Part shown: one piece after another, positions 33,780 through 45,188 of the stretch
Layout of the letters: every line of letters starts with the position of its first letter
Position numbering within the stretch: position 1 is the first letter of the stretch
Origin: Pteria penguin
Lineage: Eukaryota; Mollusca; Bivalvia; Pterioida; Pteriidae
DNA length: 64,000 nucleotides
NCBI GenBank assembly: GCA_035048485.1
Contig: CM068589.1
Location: 1,793,501-1,857,500, forward strand
Reading direction: 5' to 3'
Made by a program: the position numbers and the translations under genes
Notes under the pieces: model-generated
Told to the model about the DNA's origin: nothing
Databases searched by the model: none
The model's input: only the letters and a program-made list of their open reading frames with translations

Positions 33780-34965
33780 CCAAAATGCTTCAAAAGAAGG
33801 AAATCGGAGAACCTAGGCGAGTGGGGACAATTACGTATACCTAGTGGTGGCACGAATCCGTAATACATAGGTGAGTGGTAACCAGAACCTAGTGTGGTAG
33901 AAAATCGGAATACCTAGGAGAGTGACGAACAGTAGCAAGTGTTGGTAGGGAAATTAGTACCTAGGCGAATGATGACCAGTGCCTAGTAGTGGTAGGAAAT
34001 CGGAGAGCCTAGGCGAGTGGCGACTAGTATCTAGTGTGTCAGGAAATCGGAATACTTAGGCGAGTGGCAACCAGTACCTAGTGTGTCATGAAATCAGAGT
34101 ACCTAGGCGAATGGCGGCCGGTAGCAAGTGTTGGTAGGGAACTTAATACCTAGGAGAGTGGAAACCAGTACCTAGAGTTGGTAGGGAATCGGAGTACCTA
34201 GGCGAGTAGCGACCAGTACCCAATGATGAAAGGAAACCGTAATACCTAGGTGAGTGGTAACCAGTACCTTATCTGGTAGGAAATCTGAATACCAAGGCGA
34301 GTAGCCCACCAGTACCGTCCAAGTGTTGGAAGGGAACTTAACACCTACTTAATACCAAATGTAGGTAGAGAACCTAATATCTAGGCCAGTGAAACCCAGT
34401 ACTTACTACCTAGTGATGATATAAAATCGAGGTACCAAGGCGAGTACCAAGCAGTACCAAATGGTAGTGAGAACTAAGGGCTATGGCGAGTAGCAACCAA
34501 TACCAAGTGGTAGTGGAAACCAAGGGTCATGGCGAGTAGCAACCAGTACAAAGGGGTGGTGGGAGCCGGAGTACTTACACTAGTGGTGACCAGTATTACG
34601 TGGTTGCAGGGAACCGGAAAACCTAAGCGAGTGTCCACCAAAATACCAAGTGTTGGAAGGGAAACCGGAAAACATATGCGAGTGTCCATTAATATACCAA
34701 GTGTTGGCAGGGAACCGGAAAACTTAGACGAGTGTTCATCCAAATACCAAGTGTAAGCAGGGAACCGGAAAACCTAGGCGAGTGTCCACCAAAATACCAA
34801 GTGTTAGCAGGGAACCGGAAAACCTAGGCGAGTGTCCACCAAAATACCAAGTGTTGGCAGGGAACCGGAAAACCGAGGCGAGTGTCCACCAAAATACCAA
34901 GAGTTGGTAGGAAACCTAAGTACCGGTACTTAGGCTAATGGTGACCAGTGTTTTGTGGTCGTAGA
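33780..34965. repeat. Degenerate minisatellite, about 47-bp unit, about 25 copies
   Basis: Units carry 'cctaggcgagtggcgaccag' then 'tacctagtgt.ggtagg' and 'aa(t/c)cggag'. A more homogeneous sub-array at about 34620-34910 uses 'gggaaccggaaaacctaggc' and 'gagtgtccaccaaaatacca'. Read on the minus strand, units contain 'actggtcgccac', also present in the 60-bp array at 30 kb. Confidence 0.85.
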
Positions 34966-35254
34966 CCATCTAATAATAGTAGGTACACTAGTAGACCATT
35001 CTACTTGCTCGATGCTCCCCCCGCATTTGTAATCGACCCGAGATTTGACGAAGGTGACACAGCAATCGTAACACTCTTTTAACAATGTCAAGGCTTTGTA
35101 CCTCACATGAACCCTATTCAAAAAGCTAGACAGTACGTTATTTCTTAAAATAAATTATCCACTGAAACTGCCCTTTTCGTATTTCATATACACGTACATG
35201 CATTCATTTAAAACTTACTATTTATTTATTCGCATATTGCCGTGACGAAAAAGA
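34966..35254. other. Non-coding stretch between arrays, nothing recognised
   Basis: Unique sequence without recognisable features. Confidence 0.3.
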
Positions 35255-35412
35255 CAAGGTGTTCCAATTCAAGTAAACAGATACTGAAAATTGCGAGGTG
35301 TTCCGATTCAAGTCAAAAGATACTGAAAATTGCGAGGTGTTCCGATTCAAGTCAACAGATACAGAAAATTGCGAGGTGTTCCGATTCAAGTCAACAGATA
35401 CAGAAAATCGTC
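35255..35412. repeat. 39-bp minisatellite, four copies
   Basis: Four units contain 'gaggtgttccgattcaagtc' followed by 'aacagatacagaaaattgc'. The first unit is the most diverged. The 39-base period keeps frames open on both strands. Confidence 0.92.
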
Positions 35413-36290
35413 GCACAGCATAAAACATGCATATGAATCTGTTCAGCCACCAAGGCGCCATGTTTAATATTAATCGATTGAAAATTCAATGTAAATCAAA
35501 ATACTTCGTCACATAAATCACAGACCTCGGTCTAAATATTTAGAGATCTTTGGCAAATAAATGTAAGTTGAGATTAATTACAAATATTGTAGTATTGCCA
35601 GTGAGCTTGTGGTCACTAAAAGTTTACGAAACAATGTAACTTAAACTATCTAAACGGTGTATACAGTGTATGGGTATGTGATAGATCATTAAAACACGGG
35701 CGTAACCAAGTTTTAAAAACGAAAGGGTGGGGGTAACATGCATCTCTATCAAAACCGACAAACAGCCTGACCATTTACATTATCGCTTGCGATAAACCAG
35801 TTATTACCCATAGTACATTCGAAATGTTTCGGATCTCTTCTCATTAAAGAATTGGACATTATATTTATGTAAAACTCGACGAGGACGGGTCTAACTGGAA
35901 AACTCCATGAAGACTTTCACTCGGAAATACGGAAGGTACTGACCACAGATGGCAACGTTGACGTCATGTATAATCGTAAATACTTGCACATGCCCCGTAA
36001 TCTTGTGTCATCAGTGAACATTACAAGATATCGATACTGCACTGTTGAACAGTTCATTCTCATGACCTTAACCGAGTCATTTCATGACCTTAACCGAGTC
36101 ATTTCAGATTTTTGAGCGACACACACATTCATGTAATGCATATAAATGCAGTTAAATTCACACTGACAAATAAAAGCGAAAAATGTGGTAAATCCTACTG
36201 CATTTCCCTATAGTTAAGATGTTTGTAAAACAACATAAAGGCAATACTTTTATCAGCAATTACGCAAGATAAAAGTACAACAATAATACC
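35413..36290. other. Non-coding stretch with one short direct duplication
   Basis: 'catgaccttaaccgagtcat' plus 'tt' is directly duplicated at about 36061-36104. Nothing else was recognised. Confidence 0.4.
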
Positions 36291-36291
36291 A

Positions 36292-36556
36292 TATAAAAGC
36301 ACGTAGCCACGACAACAAGATGTTCACAGTTGCACTCACTGCCCTTGTGTCGCTTACATCATCTTCGTTATACGCATTGCCCTACTGTCGCTTACATCAT
36401 TTTCATTATTATTTGTCATATACATGTACATGTATATTACTATTATTGTTAAGTAAAACTATTTGCTTTTATAGTACAAGGGTTCACAGAGAACAGTATG
36501 TGATATACCAGGAGGCCAATAATAAATGTCGTAGAAACTTCAAAGTCAGTTTTTAA
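36292..36556 (+). CDS. Possible small secreted-peptide reading frame with TATA-like promoter
   Basis: 'atataaaag' at about 36291-36299 lies about 20 bases upstream of ATG 36320. The frame starts 'MFTVALTALVSLTSSSLYALP', which resembles a signal peptide with a plausible cleavage after 'LYA'. It then gives a low-complexity, Cys/Tyr-containing tail ending at TAA 36554-36556. I recognise no family, and the second half looks like translated AT-rich sequence. The real exon may be shorter, with a splice donor not identified. It could equally be a chance frame. Confidence 0.2.
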
Positions 36557-36599
36557 AATCGCAAATGTTGACAATGAATTTATGACAAGTACATACTAC

Positions 36600-37340
36600 A
36601 CACAGACAAACAAAGGCAAGAGGAAAGAAATCTACAGACATACAGACAGACAGATAGAGAGGAAACACAAACAGGCAGACAGACAGATAGATAAGGGAAA
36701 GAAGCATAGACAGATAGGGGAAAACATACCGACAGGCAGACAGACAGATAGGGGAAAACAAACAGACAGGCAGACAAACAGATAGGGGAAACATACAGAC
36801 AGAAAGACAGACCGATATGGGAAAGAAACATACATACAGACAGACAGACGGATAATACATACAGACAGGTAGACAGACAGACAGAGGAAAACATACAGAC
36901 AGGCAGGCAGACAGATAATAGAAACATACAGACAGGCAGACACAGAGAGGGGAAAAGATACAGACAGCAGACAGAAAGATAGGGGAAACATATAGGCAGA
37001 CAGACAGATAGGGGAAAGGAACATACATATATACAGACAGACAGATAATAGAAACATACAGACAGGCAGACACAGATAGGGGAAAAGATACTGACAGCAG
37101 ACAGATAGATAGGGGAAACATCCAGGCAGACAGACAGATAGGAGATACATACATACATACATACATACATGCATGCATGCATGCATACATGCATACATAA
37201 ATACATACATACATACATACATACATACAGACAGACAGACAGACAGACAGATAGCGGAAAGAAACACGCAGGTAGACAGGCAGACAGACAGATAGCGGAA
37301 AGAAACACGCAGGTAGACAGGCAGACAGACATATAGTGGA
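36600..37340. repeat. Compound CAGA/CATA-type tetranucleotide array
   Basis: Interleaved 'cagacagacagatag', 'gggaaaacatacagacaggc' and a pure 'cataca' and 'gcatgcatgcatgcat' core (about 37146-37226). The Cys/Leu/Val-rich open frames on the minus strand are products of this repeat. Confidence 0.92.
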
Positions 37341-37439
37341 ACAACAACATCTGCCTGATGCATCAACGGAACACCCCACCCCCGTAGCAGTGACACGGAG
37401 TCGGTTTTTATTGTCCCATTCATTACAACACTGACGAGC

Positions 37440-37505
37440 CATGGATGGAAATCGAACCCGGAACCTTTTGGCCACGAGCCAGACACGTTACGAATTGACC
37501 CTTCC
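37440..37505 (-). repeat. tRNA-like SINE head remnant
   Basis: Minus strand: A-box-like 'ggtcaattcgtaacgtgtc', then B-box 'ccgggttcgatttcc' at pol III spacing. It corresponds to the head region of the family-2 SINE ('aatcgaacctggaacc' at 41.27 kb). No body was recognised beyond it. Confidence 0.5.
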
Positions 37506-37719
37506 ATTTATGCGCTAAAAATTGGTAAATCAGATGACGTCACAATACTTTACACCTCGGTCATACCTAGGACAAACATTGAGAATGTATTGTGACGTCA
37601 CGCGATCACGAAATTCAATTAATATTTCGCGAAAGCAGTTGTGCTACGTTCACCATAGCATGTCGATTAAGCAGTACCGTTTCAATTATTGTATTCCGTC
37701 AAATCTTTAATAACGTTGA

Positions 37720-37935
37720 TCATCGTCATAACCTAAATGGTTGTGAGTTCGAGTTCCTGAACAGTGTTCAGTTTCAGCACGTGACTCACATAACCTCCAT
37801 CCTCTGGCTGATTTATCACGTTTACAATTGTATTGTAAAAGTGTCGCACATGAGGTACAGATAGCACGGGCTCGATTCCCATATTCAGTCACCATGTTTG
37901 AAATGTTGCTCATCTCCTGTTTTAAAAGATGCAAA
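37720..37935 (+). repeat. Diverged SINE fragments
   Basis: 'gggctcgattcccatattc', followed by 'caccatgtttgaaatgttg' and 'ctcatctcctg', parallels the family-1 SINE B box and body. An additional B-box-like 'gagttcgagttcc' lies near 37746. Degenerate. Confidence 0.35.
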
Positions 37936-38303
37936 TCATGAAATTTTGTCTACTGAAGTTCAAGCAGACGAAAAAAAAATCCCAAATCCTATCAGATTCG
38001 GAATCACTTCGTCACCACTGGATCCTGGATCCACCCTTTTGTATGTACGAATCCACTAAAACTCCCTCCAGCCGTCCTACTTGAACCCCAGCCACCATTA
38101 TAAGCCTCACCCCACAATTTATACAACTATCTTTAAAGTTTCGCGCAACTTCAGTATTCCCTAGACATTGTTCAAAGCCATATCAAAATAATTTGTAATA
38201 AGAGTTTAATTTAACAGTAGAAGAAGAAACCATCACCAAATGCAATTTAATCATTGACGACATAACTTCGTACTCCGTATTAACCAAAAAAATGGAAACA
38301 GCG

Positions 38304-38362
38304 AGGTTGTTGCTAATACATGCGCGAACCCAAAGTTTGGAAGCAGCGGTTCGAACCCTCTT

Positions 38363-38438
<76 letters not shown>

Positions 38439-38452
38439 AATATATATATATA
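38304..38452 (+). repeat. tRNA-like head followed by (TA)n tract
   Basis: 'gcggttcgaaccctc' (about 38346-38360) is a B-box match. A weak A-box-like 'gttgttgctaatacatgcg' lies upstream. It runs directly into about 75 bases of TA dinucleotide. Confidence 0.5.
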
Positions 38453-39580
38453 ACACATGATGTTTGGTACTTTCTAGATCTGTTGTTAAATACATAAATA
38501 AACTCCCAAGACATAATTAGATTCCAAATCTATCGAAGATGGACACTCCTCAACAAACTGTTCGCGTCTGAATGAAGCGTTTGCACGTGACGTGGTACAT
38601 GATGCTAGGAACACCTAGCCATTAAGTACTTTTAAAGTGCAATACGATTACTGCAATAGGAGGCCAGGATAGGTACGGAGAGACCGCGGACAATATCGTA
38701 GCTAAAACTCTTCTATTCATAAGAGATAGTGACATAGCATGGGCTGATGGCTGTAGATATAGGAATTATCGAGTGTATTGTTTTATGTTTAAGCGATAGC
38801 TAATTTAGAAAGAAGTGGGAGCCTGGAAAGGAGAGGAAGGGGGGGGGGTAGGGGTAGGTAGTACGGGAATCGAAGTCTTTTGTTCATAGGAACTAGACAT
38901 CAACGCACTGGAGCTGCTCCTGGGGGGGGTGTTATGTAATCGTAATACGTCATAAGTCGGTTTCTCTTCTCATTTTGTCACCTTAGATTTTTGTTGATAC
39001 CCCATTCATGCATTTCCTATAACTTTTCATTATGCCATTATTCACTTATTCCTCCATGGACTTGACATTGCCCCCCTCACCCCGCTGTGGTCAGTTTTTC
39101 TTTTCAAGGGCGTAGGATTAGTTTGTTGTTGTGCAGTTTCAGTAACGCCAGTAATATTCCATGGACGTGGTAGCCTGTATCGCCACAGTGTGTGGGCAGA
39201 TTCGAATGTTTATATTCACGCTTTTGTCGCGTCGATCCCTTCTATGGTTTTTATGTTATTTCCGAACTAAACGTAAAGTATGCATGTACACGCTCTTAGT
39301 ACATGAAAATAACTACTCCAAACCATGAAACGTATAATACATGTACATGGAACGTCGGAAGTAAAATCCGGTTTGTATGATGCTACAAATGTGATGAGTT
39401 AGAAACAACCCCCTCCCCCAATCTTTTCCACCTCTTAACGGGGCATTGGTTCCTATTCTGTTCAGACAAGCGAACACCCGGTTTGCACGGTGCTATAAAT
39501 AGATTAGAATCAGAACCAGCCACCCCCTTCCCTCTCCTCCTTGATGAAACACGTCCCTCTCCTGTCCATGAGGGCTAACA
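38453..39580. other. Non-coding stretch with G-rich tract, nothing else recognised
   Basis: A G run at about 38840-38848. No exon or element end was identified. Confidence 0.35.
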
Positions 39581-39584
39581 TGGC

Positions 39585-40800
39585 TGAATTTTATACCCAG
39601 TTTCTATGGTGGCAAGGGAATGAGACCCAGGCCCTCATCCTGGTCCTGAAGGCTGATTGAGGTCGGAGCTAACTCCCGGTTACTATGATGCTACACAGGG
39701 AGAGTCAATCTTCATGGAGCGACACCAGCCCACCTCTTGGCCCTGGAGACTGATTGTGGCCAGAAATATCTCCCAGTTACCATGGTGCTAAACAGGGAGA
39801 GTCAATCTCGCCCCCGGACGGGACACCAGCCCTCCTCCTTGCCCTGAAGGCTGATTGTGGCCAGAGCTATCTCCCGGTTACCATGGTGCGACACAGGGAG
39901 AGTCAATCTCCCCCCCCCCCCCCTGGACGGGGCACCAGTCCAGCTCCTGGTCCTGAAGGCTGATTGAGGCCAGAGCTATCTCCCGGTTACCATGGTGCGA
40001 CAGAGGGAGAGTCAATCTCCCCTGGACGGGACACCAGTCCTCATCCTGGTCCTGAGGGCTGATTGAGGCCAGAGCTATCTCCCGGTTACCATGGTGCGAC
40101 ACGGGGAGAGTCAATCTTCCCTGGACGGGACACCAGCCCGTCTCTTAGTCCTGAGGACTGACTGAGGCCAGAACTACCTCCCGGTTACCATGGTGCGACA
40201 CAGAGAGAGTCAATCTCCCCTGGACGGGTCACCAGCCCTCCTCCTGGCCCTGAAGGCTGATTGAGGCCAGAGCTATCTCCCGGTTACCATGGTGCGACAC
40301 AGGGAGAGTCAATCGTCCCTGGACGGGTCACCAGCCCTGGTCCTGAAGACTGATTGTGGCCAGTGCTATTTCCCGGTTACCATGGTGCGACACAGGGAGA
40401 AACAATCTCGCCCCTGGACGGGTCACCAGCCCTCCTCCTGGCCCTGAAGACTGGTTGTGGCCAGAGCTATCTCCCGGTTACCATGGTGCGACACAGGGAG
40501 AGTGAATCTCGCCCCTGTACGGGTCACCAGCCCTCCTCCTGGCCCTAAAGACTGATTGAGGCCAGAGCTATCTCCCGGTTACCATGGTGCGACACAGGGA
40601 GAGTCAATCTCCCTTGGACGGGTCACCAGCCCTTCTCTTAGTCCTGAGGACTGATTGAGGCCAGAGCTATCTCCCAGTTACCATGGTGCGACACGGGGAG
40701 AGTCAATCTCCCCTGGACGGGCCACCAGCCCTTCTCTTAGTCCTGAGGACTGATTGAGGCCAGAGCTTTTTCTTGGTCTCTCTGGTACTAAACAGTTTGT
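39585..40800. repeat. 98-99-bp minisatellite, about 12 copies
   Basis: Units contain 'gattgaggccagagctatct', 'cccggttaccatggtgcgac', 'acagggagagtcaatctccc' and 'tggacgggacaccagccc'. Unit spacing measured at 39962, 40061 and 40160 is 99 bases. A poly-C expansion occurs in one unit (about 39911-39923). The first and last units are diverged. Confidence 0.93.
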
Positions 40801-41044
40801 CTTCTTCTGGACGAAGCACCAGTCCGTCTTCCAGTCATGGAGATGTAGATACGACCACGGGTTATTCAAGATTTCTATATACGATGATAAAAGATTTTAA
40901 AATCGCTACAAACCCAAGAAGATCATACACATGTAAGATGGCTGTCAGGACATATGTACATGTACTGGCTGACAAAAACAATTTCATTAGGTAGACCTTA
41001 TCATTAAAGATTCATTCTTTAAACAAAATCGATACCTGAATGAG

Positions 41045-41344
41045 GAAATAATTGGATTGATTGATTGATTATTGCTTTACGTCACTCCACGATTATTTCA
41101 CGGATATGGTGACGGCATCTTCTTGATTCACCGCATAGAAATTTCTACCTTTGCAACAGGCCCATCCGAAGCAGTGAGAGATCTTTTACGTGCCACGCCT
41201 ACCGTGACACGGGACCTCGGTTTTGACTGTCTCATCCGAGAGGCAAAACACCGGTGTGCCCACGGCGGGAATCGAACCTGGAACCGTTTGGTCATAAGCC
41301 TAACATCTTATTCACTGGGCCACACCGGGTCAGAAATAATTGGA
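41045..41344 (-). mobile_element. Full-length tRNA-derived SINE (family 2), 276 bp, with 12-bp TSD
   Basis: The SINE 41057-41332 is on the minus strand, flanked by GAAATAATTGGA at 41045-41056 and 41333-41344. Minus-strand head: A-box-like 'ggtgtggcccagtgaataag', then B box 'aggttcgattcccgcc'. The body has 'aaaaccgaggtcccgtgtca', 'gatctctcactgcttcggat' and 'gccgtcaccatatccgtga'. The tail is 'gtggagtgacgtaaagcaat' plus an (aatc)n tract. It is the reference copy for the fragments at 32.7 and 46.6 kb and for the SINE-seeded arrays at 30.0, 31.2 and 46.9 kb. Confidence 0.93.
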
Positions 41345-41838
41345 ATATATGAACAATGATTTCAAAGTGACCACCATGTTCACTGTATTGAATTTAGTCA
41401 AATTGGTGCAATTTTTCCTTCTTTATATCTGTTAGGTTTTATAATCTATTCATATCTGATATGTAATCGAAGTCGATAGACCCCCCCCCCCTAAAGAAAC
41501 ACGCAAATTCAACTCTTAGGTCAGCTTACCCTTTTCTTGATTATTTTAGAGTAAAACACCGGACTCAGAGTAGCACGTGCAGAACATGACTCGGCAAAAA
41601 AGACTACAGTTGAATTAAAACAATAAATCCACACCTCCACCCCCTCCCCAAAACAAAAAACAAAAGACAAAAACAAAATACTAATACTAATACTACTACT
41701 AATCATCATCATCATGATAATCATATTACAAATATGAAATTGTTGTAATTTAATTACTTGATACTTTGTAACTTTATCTTATCGCTAACATATTGTCAGA
41801 TTTGTACATCCAGCTACCATTGCTTGATCCAAAGTGGG
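41345..41838. other. Non-coding stretch with simple sequence
   Basis: A C run (about 41481-41490), A-rich tracts and 'actaatactaatactacta' / 'atcatcatcatcatg' triplet sequence at about 41680-41715. No gene recognised. Confidence 0.5.
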
Positions 41839-44590
41839 AATATGATCGAGCAGCCAGAGGACTGGGTAGGTGATCGAGCAGTAAGAGGACTGGGTAGGTG
41901 ATCGAGCAGTAAGAGGACTGGGTAGGTGATCGAGCAGAAAGAGGACTGGGTAGGTGATCGAGCAGTAAGAGGAATGGGTAGGTGATCGAGCAGTAAGAGG
42001 ACTGGGTAGGTGATCGAGCAGTAAGAGGACTGGGTAGGTGATCGAGCAGTAAGAGGAATGGGTAGGTCGAGCAGTAAGAGGACTGGGTAGGTGATCGAGC
42101 AGTAAGAGGTGATCGAGCAGTACGAGGTGATCGAGCAGTAAGAGGTGATCGAGCAGTAAGAGAAGTGGGCATATGATCGAGCAGTAAGAGAAGTGGGCAG
42201 ATGATCAAGCAGTAAGAGAACTGGGCATATGATCGGGCAGTAAGAGAAGTGGGCAGATGATCGCGCAGTAAGAGAACTGGGCATATGATCGAGCAGTAAG
42301 AGAAGTGGGCATATGACCGAGCAGTAAGAGGACTGGGCAGATGATCAAGCAGTAAGAGAACTGGGCAGATGATCGGGCAGTAAGAGAACTGGGCATATGA
42401 TCGGGCAGAAAGAGAACTGGGCAGATGATCGAGCAGTAAGAGAACTGGGCATATGATCGAGCAGTAAGAGAACTGGGCATATGATCGAGTAGTAAGAGAA
42501 GTGGGCATATGATCGAGCAGTAAGAGAACTGGGCAGATGATCGGGCAGTAAGAGAACTGGGTAGGTGATCGAGTAGTAAGAGAAATGTGCATATGATCGA
42601 GCAGTAAGAGAACTGGGCATATGATCGAGTAGTAAAAGAAGTGGGCATATGATCGAGCAGTAAGAGAACTGGGCAGATGATCGGGCAGTAAGAGAACTGG
42701 GCATATGATCGAGCAGTAAGAGAACTGGGCAGATGATCGCGCAGTAAGAGAACTGGGCATATGATCGAGCAGTAAGAGAACTAGGCATATGATCGAGTAG
42801 TAAGAGAAATGGGCAGATGATCGGGCAGTAAGAGAACTGGGTAGGTGATCGAGTAGTAAGAGAAATGGGCATATGATCGAGCAGTAAGAGAACTGGGCAT
42901 ATGATCGAGTAGTAAGAGAAGTGGGCATATGATCGAGCAGTAAGAGAACTGGGCAGATGATCGGGCAGTAAGAGAACTGGGCATATGATCGAGCAGTAAG
43001 AGAACTGGGCAGATGATCGAGCAGTAAGAGAACTGGGCATATGATCGAGCAGTAAGAGAACTGGGCATATGATCGAGTAGTAAGAGAAGTGGGCATATGA
43101 TCGAGCAGTAAGAGAACTGGGCATATGATCGAGCAGTAAGAGAACTGGGCATATGATCGAGCAGTAAGAGAACTGGGCAGATGATCGAGCAGTAAGAGAA
43201 GTGGGCAGATGATCAAGCAGTAAGAGAACTGGGCAGATGATCGAGCAGTAAGAGAACTGGGCATATGATCGAGCAGTAAGAGAACTGGGCATATGATCGG
43301 GCAGTAAGAGAACTAGGCAGATGATCGGGCAGTAAGAGAACTGGGCATATGATCAAGTAGTAAGAGAAGTGGGCATATGATCGAGCAGTAAGAGAACTGG
43401 GCATATGATCGAGCAGTAAGAGAACTGGGCATATGATCAAGCAGTAAGAGAACTGGGCATATGATCGAGCAGTAAGAGAACTGGGCAGATGATCAAGTAG
43501 TAAACGAAGTAGCATATGATCGGGCAGTAAGAGAAGTGGGCATATGATGAAGCAGTAAGAGAACTGGGCAGATGATCAAGCAGTAAGAGAACTGGGCATA
43601 TGATCGAGCAGTAAGCGAAATGGGCATATGATCGGGCAGTAAGAGAACTGGGCATATGATCGAGCAGTAAGAGAAGTGGGCAGATGATCAAGTAGTAAAC
43701 GAACTAGCATATGATCGAGCAGTAAGAGAACTGGGCATATGATGAAGCAGTAAGAGAACTGGGCAGATGATCAAGCAGTAAGAGAACTGGGCATATGATC
43801 GAGCAGTAAGCGAAATGGGCATATGATCGGGCAGTAAGAGAACTGGGCAGATGATCAAGCAGTAAGAGAACTGGGCAGATGATCAAGCAGTAAGAGAACT
43901 GGGCATATGATCGGGCAGTAAGAGAGCTGGGAAGATGATCAAGCAGTAAGAGAACTGGGCAGATGATCGAGCAGTAAGAGGACTGGGCATATGGTCGAGT
44001 AGTAAGAGAAGTGGGCATATGATCGAGCAGTAAGAGAAATGGGCAGATGATCAAGCAGTAAGAGAACTGGGCAGATGATCGGGCAGTAAGAGAACTGGGC
44101 AGATGATCGGGCAGTAAGAGAACTGGGCAGATGATCGAGTAGTAAGAGAAGTGGGCATATGATCGAGCAGTAAGAGAAATGGGCAGATGATCAAGTAGTA
44201 AACGAAGTAGGATATGATCGGGCAGTAAGAGAAGTGGGCATATGATCGGGCAGTAAGAGAAGTGGGCAGATGATAGAGCAGTAAGCGAAGTGGGCAGATG
44301 ATCAAGCAGTAAGCGAACTGGGCAGATGGCCAAATAGCAAGCGAACTGGGCAGATGGCCAAGCAAAATGGGCTGATATTAGGGCAGTAAAGGAACTGGGC
44401 ATATGATTGATCATTAAGCGATATAGGCGGATGATGCTGGGCAGAAACTCAAGCAGTGAGTAAACTGCGCATATGATCGAGCAGCAAGCAAACTGGGCCG
44501 GTAATTAAGCAGTAACCGAACTGGGCAGATGGCCAAGCAGCAAGCGAACTGGGCAGATGGCCAAGCAGCAAGCGAACTGGGCATACATCT
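41839..44590. repeat. 28-bp minisatellite, about 98 copies (2.75 kb)
   Basis: Unit begins 'gatcgagcagtaagag' then '(a/g)actgggcatat', with recurrent variants 'cagatgatc' and 'gggtaggtgatc'. The first roughly 300 bp use the 'gactgggtagg' variant. The centre alternates 'catat' and 'cagat' units. The right end (from about 44270) degenerates to 'ggccaagcagcaagcgaact'. Three units make 84 bases and contain no stop on the minus strand, which produces long frames such as 41774-43264. Confidence 0.97.
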
Positions 44591-44696
44591 TTCATAAGAA
44601 TTTGATTAAGGCATATTTTAAAGATTTCCGGCCTTAGTTTCGAGCAAATGACAATAAAGAGTACAAATCAATACTAACAGTCATCATGCGACTTAT

Positions 44697-45188
44697 ACTC
44701 CACTCTACCATTTCTTGATCACTCCGTACCGCCACACTTCTGCTAAACTCTACCAATTCTTGATCACTCTCTGTAAGGCATCACTTCTGCTAAACTCTAC
44801 CATTTTTTATCACTCTGTACCGCCACACTTCTGCTAAACTCTACCTTTCTTGATCACTCTGTACCGCATTACTTCTGCTAAATTCTACCCTTTTCTTGAT
44901 CACTCTGTACCGCATTACTTATGCTAAATTCTACCCTTTTCTTGATCACTCTGTACCGCATTACTTATGCTAAATTCTACCCTTTTCTTGATCACTCTGT
45001 ACCGCATTACTTCTGCTAAACTCTACCATTTCTTTATCACTCTGTACTTCTGCTAAACTCTACCATTTCTTGATCACTCTGTACCGCTAAACTTCTGCTA
45101 AACTCTACCATTTCTTGATCACTCTGTACCGCATTACTTCTGCTAAACTCTACCATTTCTTGATTACCCTGTACCGCCACACTTCTGG
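44697..45188. repeat. About 46-bp minisatellite, about 11 copies
   Basis: Units contain 'ctaccatttcttgatcactc' followed by 'tgtaccgcattacttctgct' and 'aaa(c/t)t'. Deletion variants occur, for example at about 45025-45050. It starts about 100 bases after the 28-bp array. Confidence 0.93.

Noticed and set aside
36546..37507. Cys-rich frames of 256-309 codons resembling a cysteine-rich secreted protein.
   Set aside because: The Cys/Leu/Val pattern is the translation of CAGA/CATA tetranucleotides; three frames show the same pattern.
41774..44414. Minus-strand frames of up to 496 codons rich in 'LLLLDHLPSSLTARS'.
   Set aside because: They coincide exactly with the 28-bp array. Three units (84 bases) contain no stop and several frames are open at once, so this is a repeat-period artefact.
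41839..44590. CRISPR-like regular 28-bp repeats.
   Set aside because: Units are contiguous with no unique spacers, and the DNA is eukaryotic with introns and SINEs.
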